Of a stretch of DNA of 64,000 nt, positions 54,187 to 64,000 are shown in pieces. Source of the stretch: Sophora flavescens (lineage: Eukaryota > Streptophyta > Magnoliopsida > Fabales > Fabaceae); assembly GCA_030762895.1 (NCBI GenBank), contig CM061065.1, forward strand, positions 69,424,200 through 69,488,199, in the 5' to 3' direction. The stretch's first letter is position 1; the number at the start of each line of letters is the position of its first letter. The notes under the pieces were generated by a model, which searched no databases, was not told the origin of the DNA, and saw nothing but the letters and a program-made list of their open reading frames with translations. The translations under genes were made by a program, and so were the position numbers.

Positions 54187-54341
54187 CTACACACTATTTT
54201 TGTCATCATTAATCTTAACTATTGAGAACAATTAATCTGAAATTTGGGTGTTGCTATACCATTGTAATCCTCGTGGGAACGATCTTATTTACTCTTTACT
54301 ACTTGATGTGATTGTGTATACTTGCACAAACTTAAGACGCA

Positions 54342-55318
54342 TGTTTTTAAGGCAACATCACTCATATCTTCTTGTTGTCTGTCATGACATTTAGGAGAGA
54401 CTGCTTTCTCCTGGATTATAGTGTGACTCTTAAGTCAAAAGACAACTCCGGAAATATGAAGAACACATAGAAGAATGAAAGTTAATGAAATTTTTAGTGT
54501 TGGATAAGAACACGGAGTAGACTTATTTATCAGAGAAACTAACTCATTGTTTAGTTGCGTTTTCAATAGCTATTAAGGTAGACTTGATTATAGATAGTTT
54601 TCAATGCGTTAAAGGTTGAATATGGAGTTATTTGTGGAGAGAGTTTATTGTATGTCCACGAGGTGTGTCAACTAACGTGCAAAGAGCTGGTCACCTAGAA
54701 GGTTTTATTTTAATACGAGAGGAAGATAGCATTTCATCTAGCAAAGGTTATGATAGTTAAAACTTTAATAGTGATATTTTGAAGAACGGCTTTTAAAGGT
54801 ATATAATAAGATAACATTTCTCCGTAAATCACTATTAATACTTGATCCTAGTTTTTTAAAATAATGCGTCAGGGGAAACGTTATTAAAGGTATATCATTT
54901 AATAGTGTTTTTTTTTTTTGGTGAAGTTCTATTAATACTTCCAAATATTTTTTTTAAAATTATTTCCTTCCAAAATCAATATTAACTGTGCATTTTATAA
55001 AGTCGAATATGACATTATGTTGATATGTAAACTTTATTATTTTTCTCATAAATTTTAATAAATTAAATATTAACAAATTAGACAATTTATAATATATCAC
55101 GTTAAATTATAATTTCACACATATTTAAACATTGAATTAATAAATGACAATTAAATACATATTAAATTTCGTAAAAACATATTGCCGAAGTTACTAACTA
55201 GTTACATATTACTCGGTCAAAAAAAAAAAACTAGTTACTTATTATATTAATTTAATTTGTATATCTTGTATATTAGGTTTTGAATATATAATGTTATTTC
55301 ATGTGCAATTTTGGTATA
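54342..55318. other. unassigned AT-rich sequence
   Basis: No ORF of note. 54770-54950 has AATAGTG and AACGTTATTAAAGG words faintly like CACTA subterminal repeats, too decayed to call. Confidence 0.3.
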
Positions 55319-55326
55319 CTTCAAAT

Positions 55327-56670
55327 TAGGGGTGGACAGTGGACAAAGGTCGGTTTCGAGCCAAAAAATCTAGAACCAACCCAAACCGAGTAGCTTATTA
55401 TATAGCCTGTCTTCGTTTGTTTGGGGCACGGTTAGGTCGGGTGGCGGGTGTGGCAGTTGGCAGGCGGGTTGGCGAGTTTCATCAGAAAGAAAAAATGTCA
55501 AAAAAAAGTAGCAAACCAATGATAAACACAAAAGCTTCAGATCTGCAAATAAGAATTTTTTTTTATAGAAATCCAGAACACCAAACAAAGTAACAAACCC
55601 TTGTTAAAGAAGTAGAAACCCAAACCCAGAAACAAGATCTTCAACCAAAACCCAGAAATAAAAAGTGTCAAACCCAGATCTAGCAGATCCGAGTGCGCAG
55701 AACAGAGGTGGGCTTCTTCTCCATTGGTGGCGACACGATGGTGGTAGCTATTGGTTTTGCACGATGGTCCAAGAGGCGGTCGTCGGTGGTTGATGGTGTA
55801 GAACGACAAAGAATAAGAGAGATGACAAAGAGCGGCGGAGCGTCAGTGGGAGCGACAACTGTTCTAAGGTTCAGATCTGACCAGAGGCGGTGCTGGCAGA
55901 GAGAGGGAGGGAGGGGGAGAGAGAGTGTGTGTGTGTGTAGGGTTTTCAAAGATGAGATGAGATGAGGAGAAGAACTTCTTGATGGGAAAGAGAAGAATCT
56001 AGGGTCTGAACTCTAAAGAAGTGTAATGGGTTAAGTGTCTAATGACTACTGATTTGTGTAGTGGGTACTGTGTAAGAAGGGATAGGTTTATTGTGCAATG
56101 TGTTCTTGTGCAGTGTGTATTATTATTGGAATAGCTTATTTAAGCTCCTTTTGATTTATCTGATGACATAAGCTCTTATGTAGTGTGTTTGGCAGAGCTT
56201 ATAAAAATAACTTATGACATCCCATAAGGAGTTTTTGACTTATTTTCATAAGTCACTGGGAGAAGCTTATGGAATTATCATAAGAGCTTATGCACTAAAC
56301 ACCCACTCCATGTTTTTCACTATTTGAATCCTCTCATGCCCCTTTCTTTCTTTTTCTTTCTTTAAGCGCTTATGGCATAAGCTCTCATGCGATAAGGTCT
56401 TATATGATAAGCTCTTAATTAAGTTGTTTACCCAAACGCACCCTAAATGGACTGAGCTGCTTGGGGCCAACGAAAATAGATGAAAAATGTGCATATGATT
56501 TATGTCTTCGATCGGATCGAATTTCAGCGAAAAAATTATCACAGACCCGCACCCAACCGCAAATACTCATCTAAAACCAAGTTTTTCACCCGTTGACCCG
56601 ACCCACCAACACACTTATTTTTTCGGTTTCTTCGTGATCGGGCCGGGTCTCGGTTTGTTGTCTGGCCTTA
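55327..56670. mobile_element. hAT-like DNA transposon, non-autonomous
   Basis: Perfect 8-bp target duplication CTTCAAAT (55319-55326 and 56671-56678), the hAT length. Ends TAGGGGTGGACAG and CTGGCCTTA are weakly inverted, typical of hAT. Both sides carry GGTCGG/ACCCGACCC-type words. No transposase. The interior has GC-rich low-complexity sequence, a (GA)n/(GT)n run at about 55896-55940, and CATAAGCTCTTATG-type palindromic words at 56130-56420 that may be a nested MITE. Confidence 0.7.
55896..55940 (+). repeat. (GA)n-(GT)n microsatellite
   Basis: GGCAGAGAGAGGGAGGGAGG followed by a GAGAGAG run and a seven-unit GT run. Confidence 0.85.
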
Positions 56671-57240
56671 CTTCAAATATAGTTCATCATGTTGAGGAGA
56701 TATAATTACTTTTGGAATAATGGACCCATTTGGATAGACTTTAGAAAAAAAAAAAAGGCTTTTATGATATAAATTGTTGTCTATTAAAACAAATTTTATA
56801 ACACATGATCAATTATTAATACCTTTCTCTTGCATCTCTTTTTTTAGTTAAAAATTGTAGCATCTTAAAAAATGCTTTTTTATACTGCTTTTTATTTTTT
56901 AAATTCATCCAAACATTCATATTTTTTAAAATATATATATATTTCTATTTTAAAAAATAGTAGTTTTTCTATAAAAAAAAAACAAGAAGAAGATTCCATC
57001 CAAATGGACTCATAATCGTGTAGAATCACTAAGAGTTACCTTTGCAATTACTTTTGAGTGTGAATGTGAGTTCATCATGTAGGATCACGTCACTCTACGC
57101 TTAGGGTTCCATCTCCTAATTCTTTTCTTCAGATTTAAGATATTACTAACCAATGTTATAAGGATATTGATTAAAAAAGTATAAAATAGAAATTTTATAT
57201 TGAAAAAAAACAGCTTTTATACTTTTAAGGTATTTTTTTT
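56671..57240. other. AT-rich spacer
   Basis: Long A- and T-runs, no ORF or repeat pair recognised. Confidence 0.4.
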
Positions 57241-57469
57241 GGTGAATTCTTCCATACCCCTCTGAGTTGGGGCCAGATTTACCCAACTCATGTGGACCAA
57301 TGAGGTTCTGCCAACCAGGTCCAGATCATTTAAAATGATTCACCTCTTCAAAGGCTTGGTCAAACCTCACTAGGGCATTTCTGCAAAAATCATAAACACT
57401 GATATGTGAAGTTGCCCTCATGTCCTTCGTTCATCCCTTCTTTGCAAAATTAGAACACCAGCTAAATCA

Positions 57470-57712
57470 GAGTAAATAGCCAAAATGGTCCCTGAAACTG
57501 TGAGATCGTGTCAATTTGGTCCCTCAAATTAACGAAATTTCAAAAAGGTCCCTGAAACTGTCAAACGTTGATCAAGTTAGTCCCTCCGTTAGGCAGGGTT
57601 ACTTGATGTCGTTAACGGCGCTTACGTGGCATATTAAGTGACCATGTGGCTTGACAGTTGTACCACAGTTTCAGGGACTAAAATGATTCAGGGACCAAAT
57701 TGACACTCAATT
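57470..57712. repeat. nested MULE left terminal inverted repeat
   Basis: Contains CCCTCCGTTAGGCAGGGTTA and GTTAACGGCG words, matched in reverse at 58722-58986. Confidence 0.88.
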
Positions 57713-57754
57713 TTTTTTTCTAAAAACCTATCGTTCATCTTCTTCTTTCTTCGG

Positions 57755-58288
57755 TTGTCTTCTTCCTTCTCCTTTCTCAAACGTACACATTTCTTTCAAA
57801 CTCACAATAGCGACTCACCCACATCGTGTCTATCTTTCTCCTTTCTTTCATCTACCACAATCAATTTACCTTCTTCTTTCCCTGATCTACCTTTTTCTCC
57901 CCCACCCACACACAAAGGAAACCCCATGGTCTCTATGCCCCCTTCTCTCAAGCTCTCAAATGATGTCCCTTTCTTGTTCTCAACACCCCCATGCGAGCCA
58001 GTCGAGCGGTGCAAGCTGGTGAAGGAGCACCCAGGAAAGCGGTGCGAGCCGGCAGAGGCGCAACCAGGTGAGCGGTGCAAGCCGGCGGAGGTACGGCCAG
58101 GCGAGCGGTGCGAGCCAGCAGAGGTACAACAACCCAGATCTCCTTCATCTCAGTCTTATCTCCCTCTCCGATCTTTGATCTCCCTTTCTCCGGCTAGCAA
58201 CAACCCAGATTGGGGAGCTTTCTCTCTTTCCCTCTTCGACCTCCCTTTCTCCGGCCAGCAACAACCCGTTCCGATGACTTGCATGTAA
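57755..58288 (+). CDS. ORF in nested MULE, 177 aa, with ERCEPAE repeats
   Basis: Open from ATG 57755. Ser/Phe/Pro-rich N-terminus, then four tandem units of the form GERC(E/K)PAE(V/A)QP (about residues 83-126), each 33 bases. The units carry one Cys each. The C-terminus has a duplicated SLISLSPASNNPDWGAF / SLFDLPFSGQQQPV segment. I do not recognise a family. The repeat is a minisatellite, so the frame may be a by-product; being inside a MULE, it could also be captured. Whether it is expressed cannot be told. Confidence 0.35.
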   Translation: MSSSFSFLKRTHFFQTHNSDSPTSCLSFSFLSSTTINLPSSFPDLPFSPPPTHKGNPMVSMPPSLKLSNDVPFLFSTPPCEPVERCKLVKEHPGKRCEPAEAQPGERCKPAEVRPGERCEPAEVQQPRSPSSQSYLPLRSLISLSPASNNPDWGAFSLSLFDLPFSGQQQPVPMTCM

Positions 58289-58405
58289 ATGGATCTGTGA
58301 TTTTGGTCATTTCTTACATTTGGAATTGTGATTTTTGTGATCTATTGGATCTGTTATTTTTGTTTTATTTTTGAAAAATATGGGATCTGTAATTTATACT
58401 TGTCT

Positions 58406-58470
58406 CCCTTTCTTCATCTTTGCTTCTGGTATATCTCCCTTTCTTCATCTTTGCTTCTGGTATATACTAT
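58406..58470. repeat. 31-bp tandem duplication
   Basis: TCTCCCTTTCTTCATCTTTG...GGTATA occurs twice head to tail inside the nested MULE. Confidence 0.85.
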
Positions 58471-58721
58471 TTTCCCTCTTTTTTCTTGGTTAATATGTGT
58501 TTTCTGGTTGAGATGCAAGTAAAATTAATTTTGAGTGTTAAGCAATCCTTCCTTATATAAGGAACGGTGCTTAATTTTAAGCAACTCCAAGTTTAAGCAA
58601 TCATCACGTAGGATTCCTCTGATGCAGAAACTTATAAGCAACGGAGAAGGAAGAAGACAGTCGAAGGAAGAAGACAGCCGAAGGAAGAAGAAGATGAATG
58701 ATAGGTTTTTAGAAAAAAAAA

Positions 58722-58986
58722 TGAGTGTCAATTTGGTCCCTGAATCATTTTAGTCCCTGAAATTTAGTGTCAGATTGGTCCCCAAAACTGTGGTACAGCT
58801 GTCAAGCCACATGGTCACTTAACGTGTCACGTAAGCGTCGTTAACGGCGTCAAGTAACCCTGCCTAACGGAGGGACTAACTTGATCAACGTTTGACAGTT
58901 TCAGGGACCTTTTTGAAATTTCGTTAATTTGAGGGACCAAATTGACACGATCTCACAGTTTCAGGGACCATTTTGGCTATTTACTC
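58722..58986. repeat. nested MULE right terminal inverted repeat
   Basis: Inverted match to 57470-57712, with an extra ~25-base segment near 58757-58781. Confidence 0.88.
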
Positions 58987-58995
58987 GCTAAATCA

Positions 58996-59600
58996 CGTAC
59001 TCCAAACCCAACCTAAAACCTAAACATTCATCTGCATCATTGAGCAACAATGGTTTGGTTTCGACGGCCTCACCCACACCTTGCCCACCGCCACCACTGT
59101 TCGACGGCGGCGTCCAAAACGCAGACCACTGCCACCCTTATTTCCCCCTTTGATTCCAAGTGAACGCGAGTCAGTAACAAATGAACGAATGGGGACTACC
59201 GGAGGTGGAAGGCGAGAAGTGGGAGGAAACACTGTCACAAGACGAGGGCGCATTTAAATCAACATCCAAAACAAGGGGGAAGGAATGGCACCGTCCGAAA
59301 ACACGAGGGAAGGAAGGACCGTAATGCCGCAAACACGGGGAAAAAGGGTTGCCACCGATCGGGTTGTGGATCGCGCCAGAGAACTTCGATGTGGCAGTGG
59401 ACAAGGTGCGGGGTTCAAGTTCTGGGTAACTTTTAGGTTGGAGATTGAGGCTATGGTGAAGGAGGGGCAGCCGTCGAAACTAAGGGGGGAGGAAGGGCCG
59501 CCGCCGACTGGGTTGTTGAACGCCGGCGAACAGGGGTGGTGTGGGTGTTGATGCTTGGTACTTTGGTGTGGGTATGATGATGATGATGCGTTTAGGTTTA
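58996..59600. other. interior of the outer MULE
   Basis: GC-richer sequence with short ORFs on both strands (59020-59253 minus, 59285-59551 plus), none with a recognisable domain. Possibly captured gene sequence. Confidence 0.3.
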
Positions 59601-60071
59601 GGATTTTGCTGAGTTTCTGATTTTGCTAAGAAGGGATGAATGAAGGACAGAAGGGGAAAATCACATATCAGTGTAAATTATTTTTGCAAATATACCCTTA
59701 ATGAGGTTTGATCAAGCCTTTGAAGAGGTGGACCATTTTAAATGAGCTGGACCTGGTTAGCAGCACCTCATTGGTCCACATGAGCTGGGTAAATCTGACC
59801 CCAATTTCAAGGGTATGGAAGAATTCACTTATTTTTATAGGCAAGTGTTAGTATATGAATTGTTATATTAGTTTTTGTTTCATTTGTCAAGGTTTTAACC
59901 ATCAACTTTCAACTCTTTATACCTTTAACTCAAACCAGATGAGTAAACCTCCAACGACAAAAACACACCACACCATTAAGGTATTGAATACATAACTTGG
60001 AACACAAAATTTTTATCTTTGATACCTTAATCAATTATCTTATGACATTGGTTAGTATTTCCCGACATTTA

Positions 60072-60673
60072 GGGCTCGTTTGGTGGTCAGGATAAGAGAG
60101 ACAGGATATGATAAGCTATCATATACTGTCTCAAACTATTGTTTGGTGAGCCAGCAGGATGGGATAAACCAATCCTGTCTCCTATCCTATCATGTCCATT
60201 TATTTAAAATTTTATCCCGAGGGGAGTCAAGTTAGAACTCGACAGGATAGGATAAGGTGATTTAAAGTATAATAAAGTATAAAAAAAATTATACATAAAA
60301 TAATTAAAGTATAATAAATTATAATATGGTTACCGAAAAAGGTATAATAAAACATAAAATAATAAAATATTAATAATTAATTTTAAAAATTATTATTTCT
60401 TCTCATGAGGCTAATTTTGTTACTTTATATTATTTTTAAAAACTGAAAAATAAATAAAAATATTCTAATAATTTAATTATATGTAAAGTAAAAACTAAAA
60501 ATGAATATTTAAAATTTATGCTAAAATTACAATGTTATCCAGTTGGTTATCCTGGTGACACCAAACGCGTCGGATAGGATAACAAACTTTATCCCCGCTC
60601 ATATCCTATCCTACTCCTATCATGCTCCCTTATCCTATCCGCCCCTATCCTATCCTGACCACCAAACGAGCCC
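60072..60673. mobile_element. Tourist/Harbinger-like MITE
   Basis: Ends GGGCTCGTTTGGTGGTCAGG and CCTGACCACCAAACGAGCCC are perfect inverted repeats (at least 20 bases). TTA flanks both sides (60069-60071, 60674-60676), the PIF/Harbinger duplication. 602 bp, no ORF; subterminal TATCCTATCC words recur in both arms. Confidence 0.88.
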
Positions 60674-60676
60674 TTA

Positions 60677-61163
60677 ATTCTTTATTTTCTTTCTGTACAC
60701 ATATAGTAATCTTCATATAATGTAAAATTGTTTCGAAATGGATCAAGGCAGGATTCATGTGTCATGACGTGACTATATTAACTTTTTATCAGAGTTTTAA
60801 CTTTGAAGTTTCATCATCTTGAATATGCAATGACAACTCCTCCTTAACGCATTTCATATATCCCAATCCCCATAGTTGAGCTTCAATGTGGGCCACATAG
60901 AAACGGGTTAGTTGGATTATAAATTTACAATTCAATTCGATGCCTCGACATTTATGTGCTTATTGCTGATTCACTAAGAAGAAAGAATATATACTTTGGG
61001 ATTAAAATGAAATGTTTGCTAAATTCCAAAGTTTCTTTGTTCAAAATTCCAAACCAGGAATACAAGCAATACTCTCTTCTCAAAATTTCAGAAGGAAAAC
61101 TCTATAAGACTGAACAACACTACAGCAACAAAAATATGTCATTGTCTCTACAGATACTGCGAT
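60677..61163. other. spacer / possible promoter of the cytochrome b561 gene
   Basis: The ORF starting at 60956 runs into the b561 exon in another frame and is not supported. No clear TATA box or repeat. If the b561 gene is real, its 5' UTR lies here. Confidence 0.35.
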
Positions 61164-61474
61164 ATGATGAGTTTCTATTATGGTATCTCAGGTTTGGCAC
61201 ACTTGTTTGGCGTCTTGACCATTATCCTCTTGCTTGTTTGGTTGTTGCATTACCGCGAGGGGATTAACTATGATTCGGACAATGGATATCGTGTCTTCAA
61301 TGTAAAACTATTAATTTCCTATGTTTTTTTTATTTTATTTTATTTTATTTGATGTTACATGTTATTATTACATATATAGCAACCACATGATTTAAAACTC
61401 AAGTGTATCTCACTATGTGCTGCAGGTTCATCCTTTAATGATGTTCTTGGGGTTTATTTTCCTTGCTGGTGAAG
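61164..61474 (+). pseudogene. cytochrome b561 (ascorbate ferrireductase), first two exons
   Basis: Exon 61164-61309 starts MMSFYYGISGLAHLFGVLTI and continues ILLLVWLLHYREGINYDSDN, GYRVFN. After a ~116-base GT/AG intron, exon 61426-61474 gives VHPLMMFLGFIFLAGE. This is the first two membrane helices of plant cytochrome b561 (CYB561A), which moves electrons from cytosolic ascorbate across the tonoplast or plasma membrane. The His of the VHP motif is one of the haem ligands in the family. The remaining exons (three helices, three more His ligands) are not found up to 64000, so it is either truncated or has a very long second intron. Splice sites are intact. Confidence 0.75.
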
Positions 61475-62062
61475 GTATCAATCAAGCTTCATTCCCCTTC
61501 TGTCGTAGAGCTATATCTTACTAGGATACTGGTTATCTTCTTACCATATATATCATCTATGCGAATGCAAAATTAGTACTTCAATTTAAATTGATTTTGT
61601 CCAACTAAGTTCTCTACAAAACAATAAAAATCTTCCATCTCATTTTGCTCACTTTCTCCATCCCCATCGATAGGGCCGCCCACCATCTATTTACGCCTAA
61701 GACAAATTCTGGGATGAGACATTTTTAAAACTAATAATAATATTTTATTAAAATTATTATAATTTTTATTTAAAATTTATATTTTGGTTTTTTGAGATGC
61801 AAAATCATTTATTAAATTACTATATAGTAGTAACTACTAAGTAAGTAAGAAAAATCTTTTAAAAAAAACTACCTAACTATATAGTAATTACTAACTAGCA
61901 AGTAAAATTTTTTGAGGCCTAAAGCTCTTGCTTGGGTGGCTTGCACATAGGGCTGGCAGTGCCCATCGATGATAATTGATTGGTGTGTCACACAAGAACA
62001 ACATTTTTTAGGACAGAAGATTTGTTTTCCTACAAAACATGTGGTTGTCTTCAACAATAATA
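61475..62062. other. AT-rich sequence after the b561 exons
   Basis: No further b561 exon seen. A decayed GGCTGGCAGTGCCCATC segment occurs near 61950. Confidence 0.35.
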
Positions 62063-62064
62063 TA

Positions 62065-62342
62065 CTTTCTCCAATCCACAATATAAAAATAAATGGGTCC
62101 ATTTTTTTGTCTAGAATAAAAGAAACATACAACAATTTTAACACTTATTAAATATTAATTTCTAATATTACCCTTATTAATTACTCATCACATTAATTAT
62201 AGGACAATAGAATATTAATTAAAATTTGAATGGGTGTTTTTGGAAAATTATATGAGTATTAATTACAATTACCTCATTCCAATGCATTTCCTTAGTTTGT
62301 GTATTTTAGGGTTTTGTTTCTTATATTGTGAACCGGAGGGAG
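62065..62342. mobile_element. Stowaway-like MITE
   Basis: TA-flanked (62063-62064, 62343-62344). Left end CTTTCTCCAATCCACAATAT and right end ATATTGTGAACCGGAGGGAG are inverted, matching the CTCCCTCCGTTCACAATAT-type end of plant Stowaway elements. 278 bp, AT-rich. Confidence 0.8.
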
Positions 62343-62344
62343 TA

Positions 62345-62749
62345 ATTTTGTGTTGAATGCAAACACCATGGTTTTAAGTTGTTGTTACATAGTACTACAT
62401 CTGGATTCAATTATAAACAAAAAAACACATATATTTTTTGGACTCAAATATAAGCAAAATCCAACAAACTTAATTCTATTTAATGTAAGCATTCCAAAAA
62501 TCAAGAAAATTAACTAATCAAATCAATTCTCCATTTACTTTTCCAAGAGCATTGTATATTCCCAAGACAATTAAAGGGTAGTTTAATAATTATAATTCAT
62601 TTTTTTTACATAAATCAAGACAATTAGACTAATCGTAGAAAATTAAAATTATTATAACTGCGATCATAGTTGCAGAAACTATCAAAATCACAAAATTAAT
62701 GAAATTATAGTTGTAGATCACTATTTAAAACCATTACAAACACATATAC
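62345..62749. other. AT-rich sequence with possible MITE remnant
   Basis: Words like TGGACTCAAATATAAGCAAA near 62440 resemble MITE ends; no pair was identified. Confidence 0.3.
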
Positions 62750-63235
62750 CGTGTCGCGACCATCCCGTCCGGAAGCCGCGAAAAGAAGTGGAAAACAAAG
62801 GAGTTGCACTAATATTTTATTTGGGAAAAACATTGGAAAAATAATTTATTTTAAGGAAACTGGTCTTAAAAAAAGATAGAGATTTGAGTTCGGGAGTCGC
62901 TTACGAGTATGGAAGATGTTAGAATCCTACATCGCCCGTTTAAAAAAACGGTACCTCAAGTTAGTTGTGCAAAAATTTGAATAACCTTTGAAAATATTTA
63001 TTTTACCCCACTTTTTAAAATTAAAAAAAAAAAGATGTACAAAACAAATAAGAAAGATAAATATTGGCTTGACAGAATAATTGATTCTACTCCTACGTAT
63101 TCCCGGGTGCGGTGGGAAACTCAAAGCCACGTAATTCTTGTAGAAAATGTTTGATTGGTTGATTGATTTTAATTTTTAAATTTTATTTTATTTTCTGCAA
63201 ATGATTTTAAAAATATATTTTATTTCAAAAATAAT
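62750..63235 (+). repeat. Ogre/Tat-like gypsy fragment
   Basis: The sequence GAGTTCGGGAGTCGCTTACG followed by a 'GGAAGATGTTAGAATCCTAC' and 'AAACGGTACCTCAAGT' series resembles the region near the LTR/5' UTR of legume Ogre elements. Recognition rests on wording, not on alignment. No LTR pair or primer site was identified. Confidence 0.4.
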
Positions 63236-63790
63236 TCACTCTTGCACAAGGTTCAAGATAGCGATGCTATACGATAAACCCTTACAATTCATACGCCACT
63301 TGAGGATGGGAAATCATACATCAACGTCGTAGATTGTTGCATGAATCCAAAAGATTTTATTTTATAAAAAAATATTGTCAAAATTTGTTAAAAGAGCAAA
63401 TTGAAAATATTTTACTATTTTAAAAAAGATAATTCATTCCTGCATAGGGTTAAAGATAGTCAAGATACGATGAACCCTTACAATTCATATGACACTTGAG
63501 GATGAAAAAATTCATACATCAGTATCATAGATTGTTGCGTGAACTCAAAATATATTTTTATAAAATTAAATCGGATAAAATTCTGTTAAAGGTGTAAATT
63601 GAAGACATTTATTATTTTTTACAAAAGGGAATTCACTCTCGCACGGGGTTAAAGATAGCAAAGTTATAAGATGAACCCTTACAATTCATACGACACTCGA
63701 GGATGAAAAAAAAATTCATACACCAATGTCATAGATTGTTACGTAAACTCGAAAGATAATTTTTATTCAAGGAATTTTTATTTTTGAAAG
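63236..63790 (+). repeat. tandem repeat, three units of ~196-201 bp
   Basis: Units begin TTCACTCTTGCACAAGGTT (63236), TTCATTCCTGCATAGGGTT (63434) and TTCACTCTCGCACGGGGTT (63632). Each contains ACCCTTACAATTCATA and CATAGATTGTT. Units are diverged by roughly 20% by eye. It is probably part of the Ogre-like element to the left. AT-rich sequence without recognised features continues to 64000. Confidence 0.75.
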
Positions 63791-64000
63791 AAAGAGACAA
63801 AATGACTTTTTAAGTTACCTACTCATTAAACCCAACCCAAAACAGATTTGTCCCAAATCAGTAAACCCAAATAAAAATAAAAATAAACTGAAAATAAAAA
63901 GACCACATCTTAAACCCAAAGCACAGAACACTTATAAAATAAAAAATTAAATCCAAGCATGACAGAAAAAGCTCAAAACGTTTTTTTTTTTTTACAGAAA

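Larger units (their letters stand above)
45443..54341 (+). repeat. Ty3-gypsy LTR, interrupted by E3
   Basis: Begins TGATAACTC at 45443 with an 11-bp hairpin and ends in ATACTTGCACAAACTTAAGACGCA at about 54341. The right part has TCGTGGGAACGATCTTATTT and ACTACTTGATG wording usual near the end of Tat/Athila-type LTRs. E3 (with its CTACA duplication) interrupts it; without E3 it is about 1.3 kb. The primer site after it is not recognisable. Solo or orphan LTR. Confidence 0.6.
57470..58986. mobile_element. nested MULE (1517 bp), perfect 9-bp target duplication
   Basis: GCTAAATCA occurs directly before (57461-57469) and after (58987-58995), the 9-bp duplication of Mutator elements. Terminal inverted repeats of ~250 bases start GAGTAAATAGCCAAAATGG and include CCCTGAAACTGTGAGATCGT. 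The middle (57740-58720) is unrelated to transposase and contains an ORF with an 11-residue repeat, so it may be a Pack-MULE. Confidence 0.92.
57242..59828. mobile_element. MULE-like element with ~230-bp terminal inverted repeats
   Basis: Left end GTGAATTCTTCCATACCC and right end GGGTATGGAAGAATTCAC are inverted. The repeat continues for about 230 bases with roughly 85% identity by eye (CATGTGGACCAATGAGGT, CTCTTCAAAGGCTTG, CTGATATGTGA). Long inverted repeats are the Mutator hallmark. The flanks are T-rich (TATTTTTTT, TTATTTTTAT), so the duplication is not certain. No transposase. Interrupted by a second MULE at 57470-58986. Confidence 0.8.

Noticed and set aside
59020..59551. 77-88-aa ORFs in the outer MULE interior
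   Set aside because: Overlapping frames on both strands with Arg/Gly/Pro bias and no recognisable motif.
1..64000. CRISPR arrays, rRNA or tRNA genes
   Set aside because: None seen. The TGGTATCAGAGC and GGCGCCGTTGCC sequences are primer-binding sites of retroelements, not tRNA genes, and the repeats are TE-derived.

Overview
This is a plant nuclear window made almost entirely of transposable elements, with no convincingly intact, independent host gene. A dicot is indicated by the element families: SIRE-like copia, Ty3-gypsy elements primed by tRNA-Asp, CACTA elements with CACTACTACAG ends, MULEs whose ends carry the 'TGGTCCCTGAAACTG' type motif, Stowaway and Tourist-like MITEs, and an endogenous caulimovirid. 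The style of the copia LTRs (a C-rich tract just before the tRNA-Met primer site) and an Ogre-like stretch at the right edge suggest a legume, but that is inference. All calls come from reading the sequence; no database search was possible.

Layout. 1-3790: decayed endogenous pararetrovirus (RNase H tail, viroplasmin, 35S-like promoter, movement protein, a degraded ORF, tRNA-Met primer site, small ORF). 3927-4267: complete TRIM on the minus strand. 4273-5445: unassigned, with a G-rich tract and a perfect hairpin. 5446-6494: copia-type LTR piece. 6495-17842: gypsy element E1 (minus strand), split by a second gypsy element E2 (10167-15321) inserted in its gag. 17851-24401: copia element 1, inserted in the E1 LTR, itself interrupted in its RT by copia element 2. 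24402-26979: unassigned sequence and a gypsy LTR remnant. 26985-40364: one long LTR (TGTAACACCCC...GGGGTGTTACA, GGAAG target duplication) stretched to 13.4 kb by a solo copia LTR (29923-31547) and by CACTA-1 (32210-40139). 41258-45437: CACTA-2, inverted relative to CACTA-1. 45443-54341: another gypsy LTR, interrupted by the young gypsy element E3 (46614-54186). 55327-56670: hAT-like element. 57242-59828: MULE-like element containing a second MULE (57470-58986). 60072-60673 and 62065-62342: MITEs. 61164-61474: first two exons of a cytochrome b561 gene. 62750-63790: Ogre-like sequence and a ~200-bp tandem repeat.

Two themes stand out. First, E1, E2 and E3 differ in coding content (gag with a deleted protease, a capsid-less ORF with Cys repeats, gag plus protease) and all lack RT, RNase H and integrase. 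They nevertheless share a long non-coding 3' module: a tRNA-Asp primer site, a purine-rich tract, a conserved AAAAGACCT box, and a polypurine tract next to a small hairpin. E1 and E3 also share a GGAGGCAACCC stem-loop. Each carries its own array of GC-rich palindromic words in the LTR. They look like a set of non-autonomous families mobilised in trans. Second, the two CACTA elements are gene traps: CACTA-1 carries pieces of TRA1/TRRAP, a receptor-like kinase, an SKU5-like multicopper oxidase, the U3 snoRNP WD40 protein RRP9 and a Ulp1-type protease; CACTA-2 carries pieces of an SLC35F-like transporter and a CHX-type cation/H+ exchanger.

Relative ages can be read from the nesting. E2 is younger than E1, copia 2 is younger than copia 1, which is younger than E1, and E3 is very young (LTRs differ at roughly ten sites in 1.6 kb).
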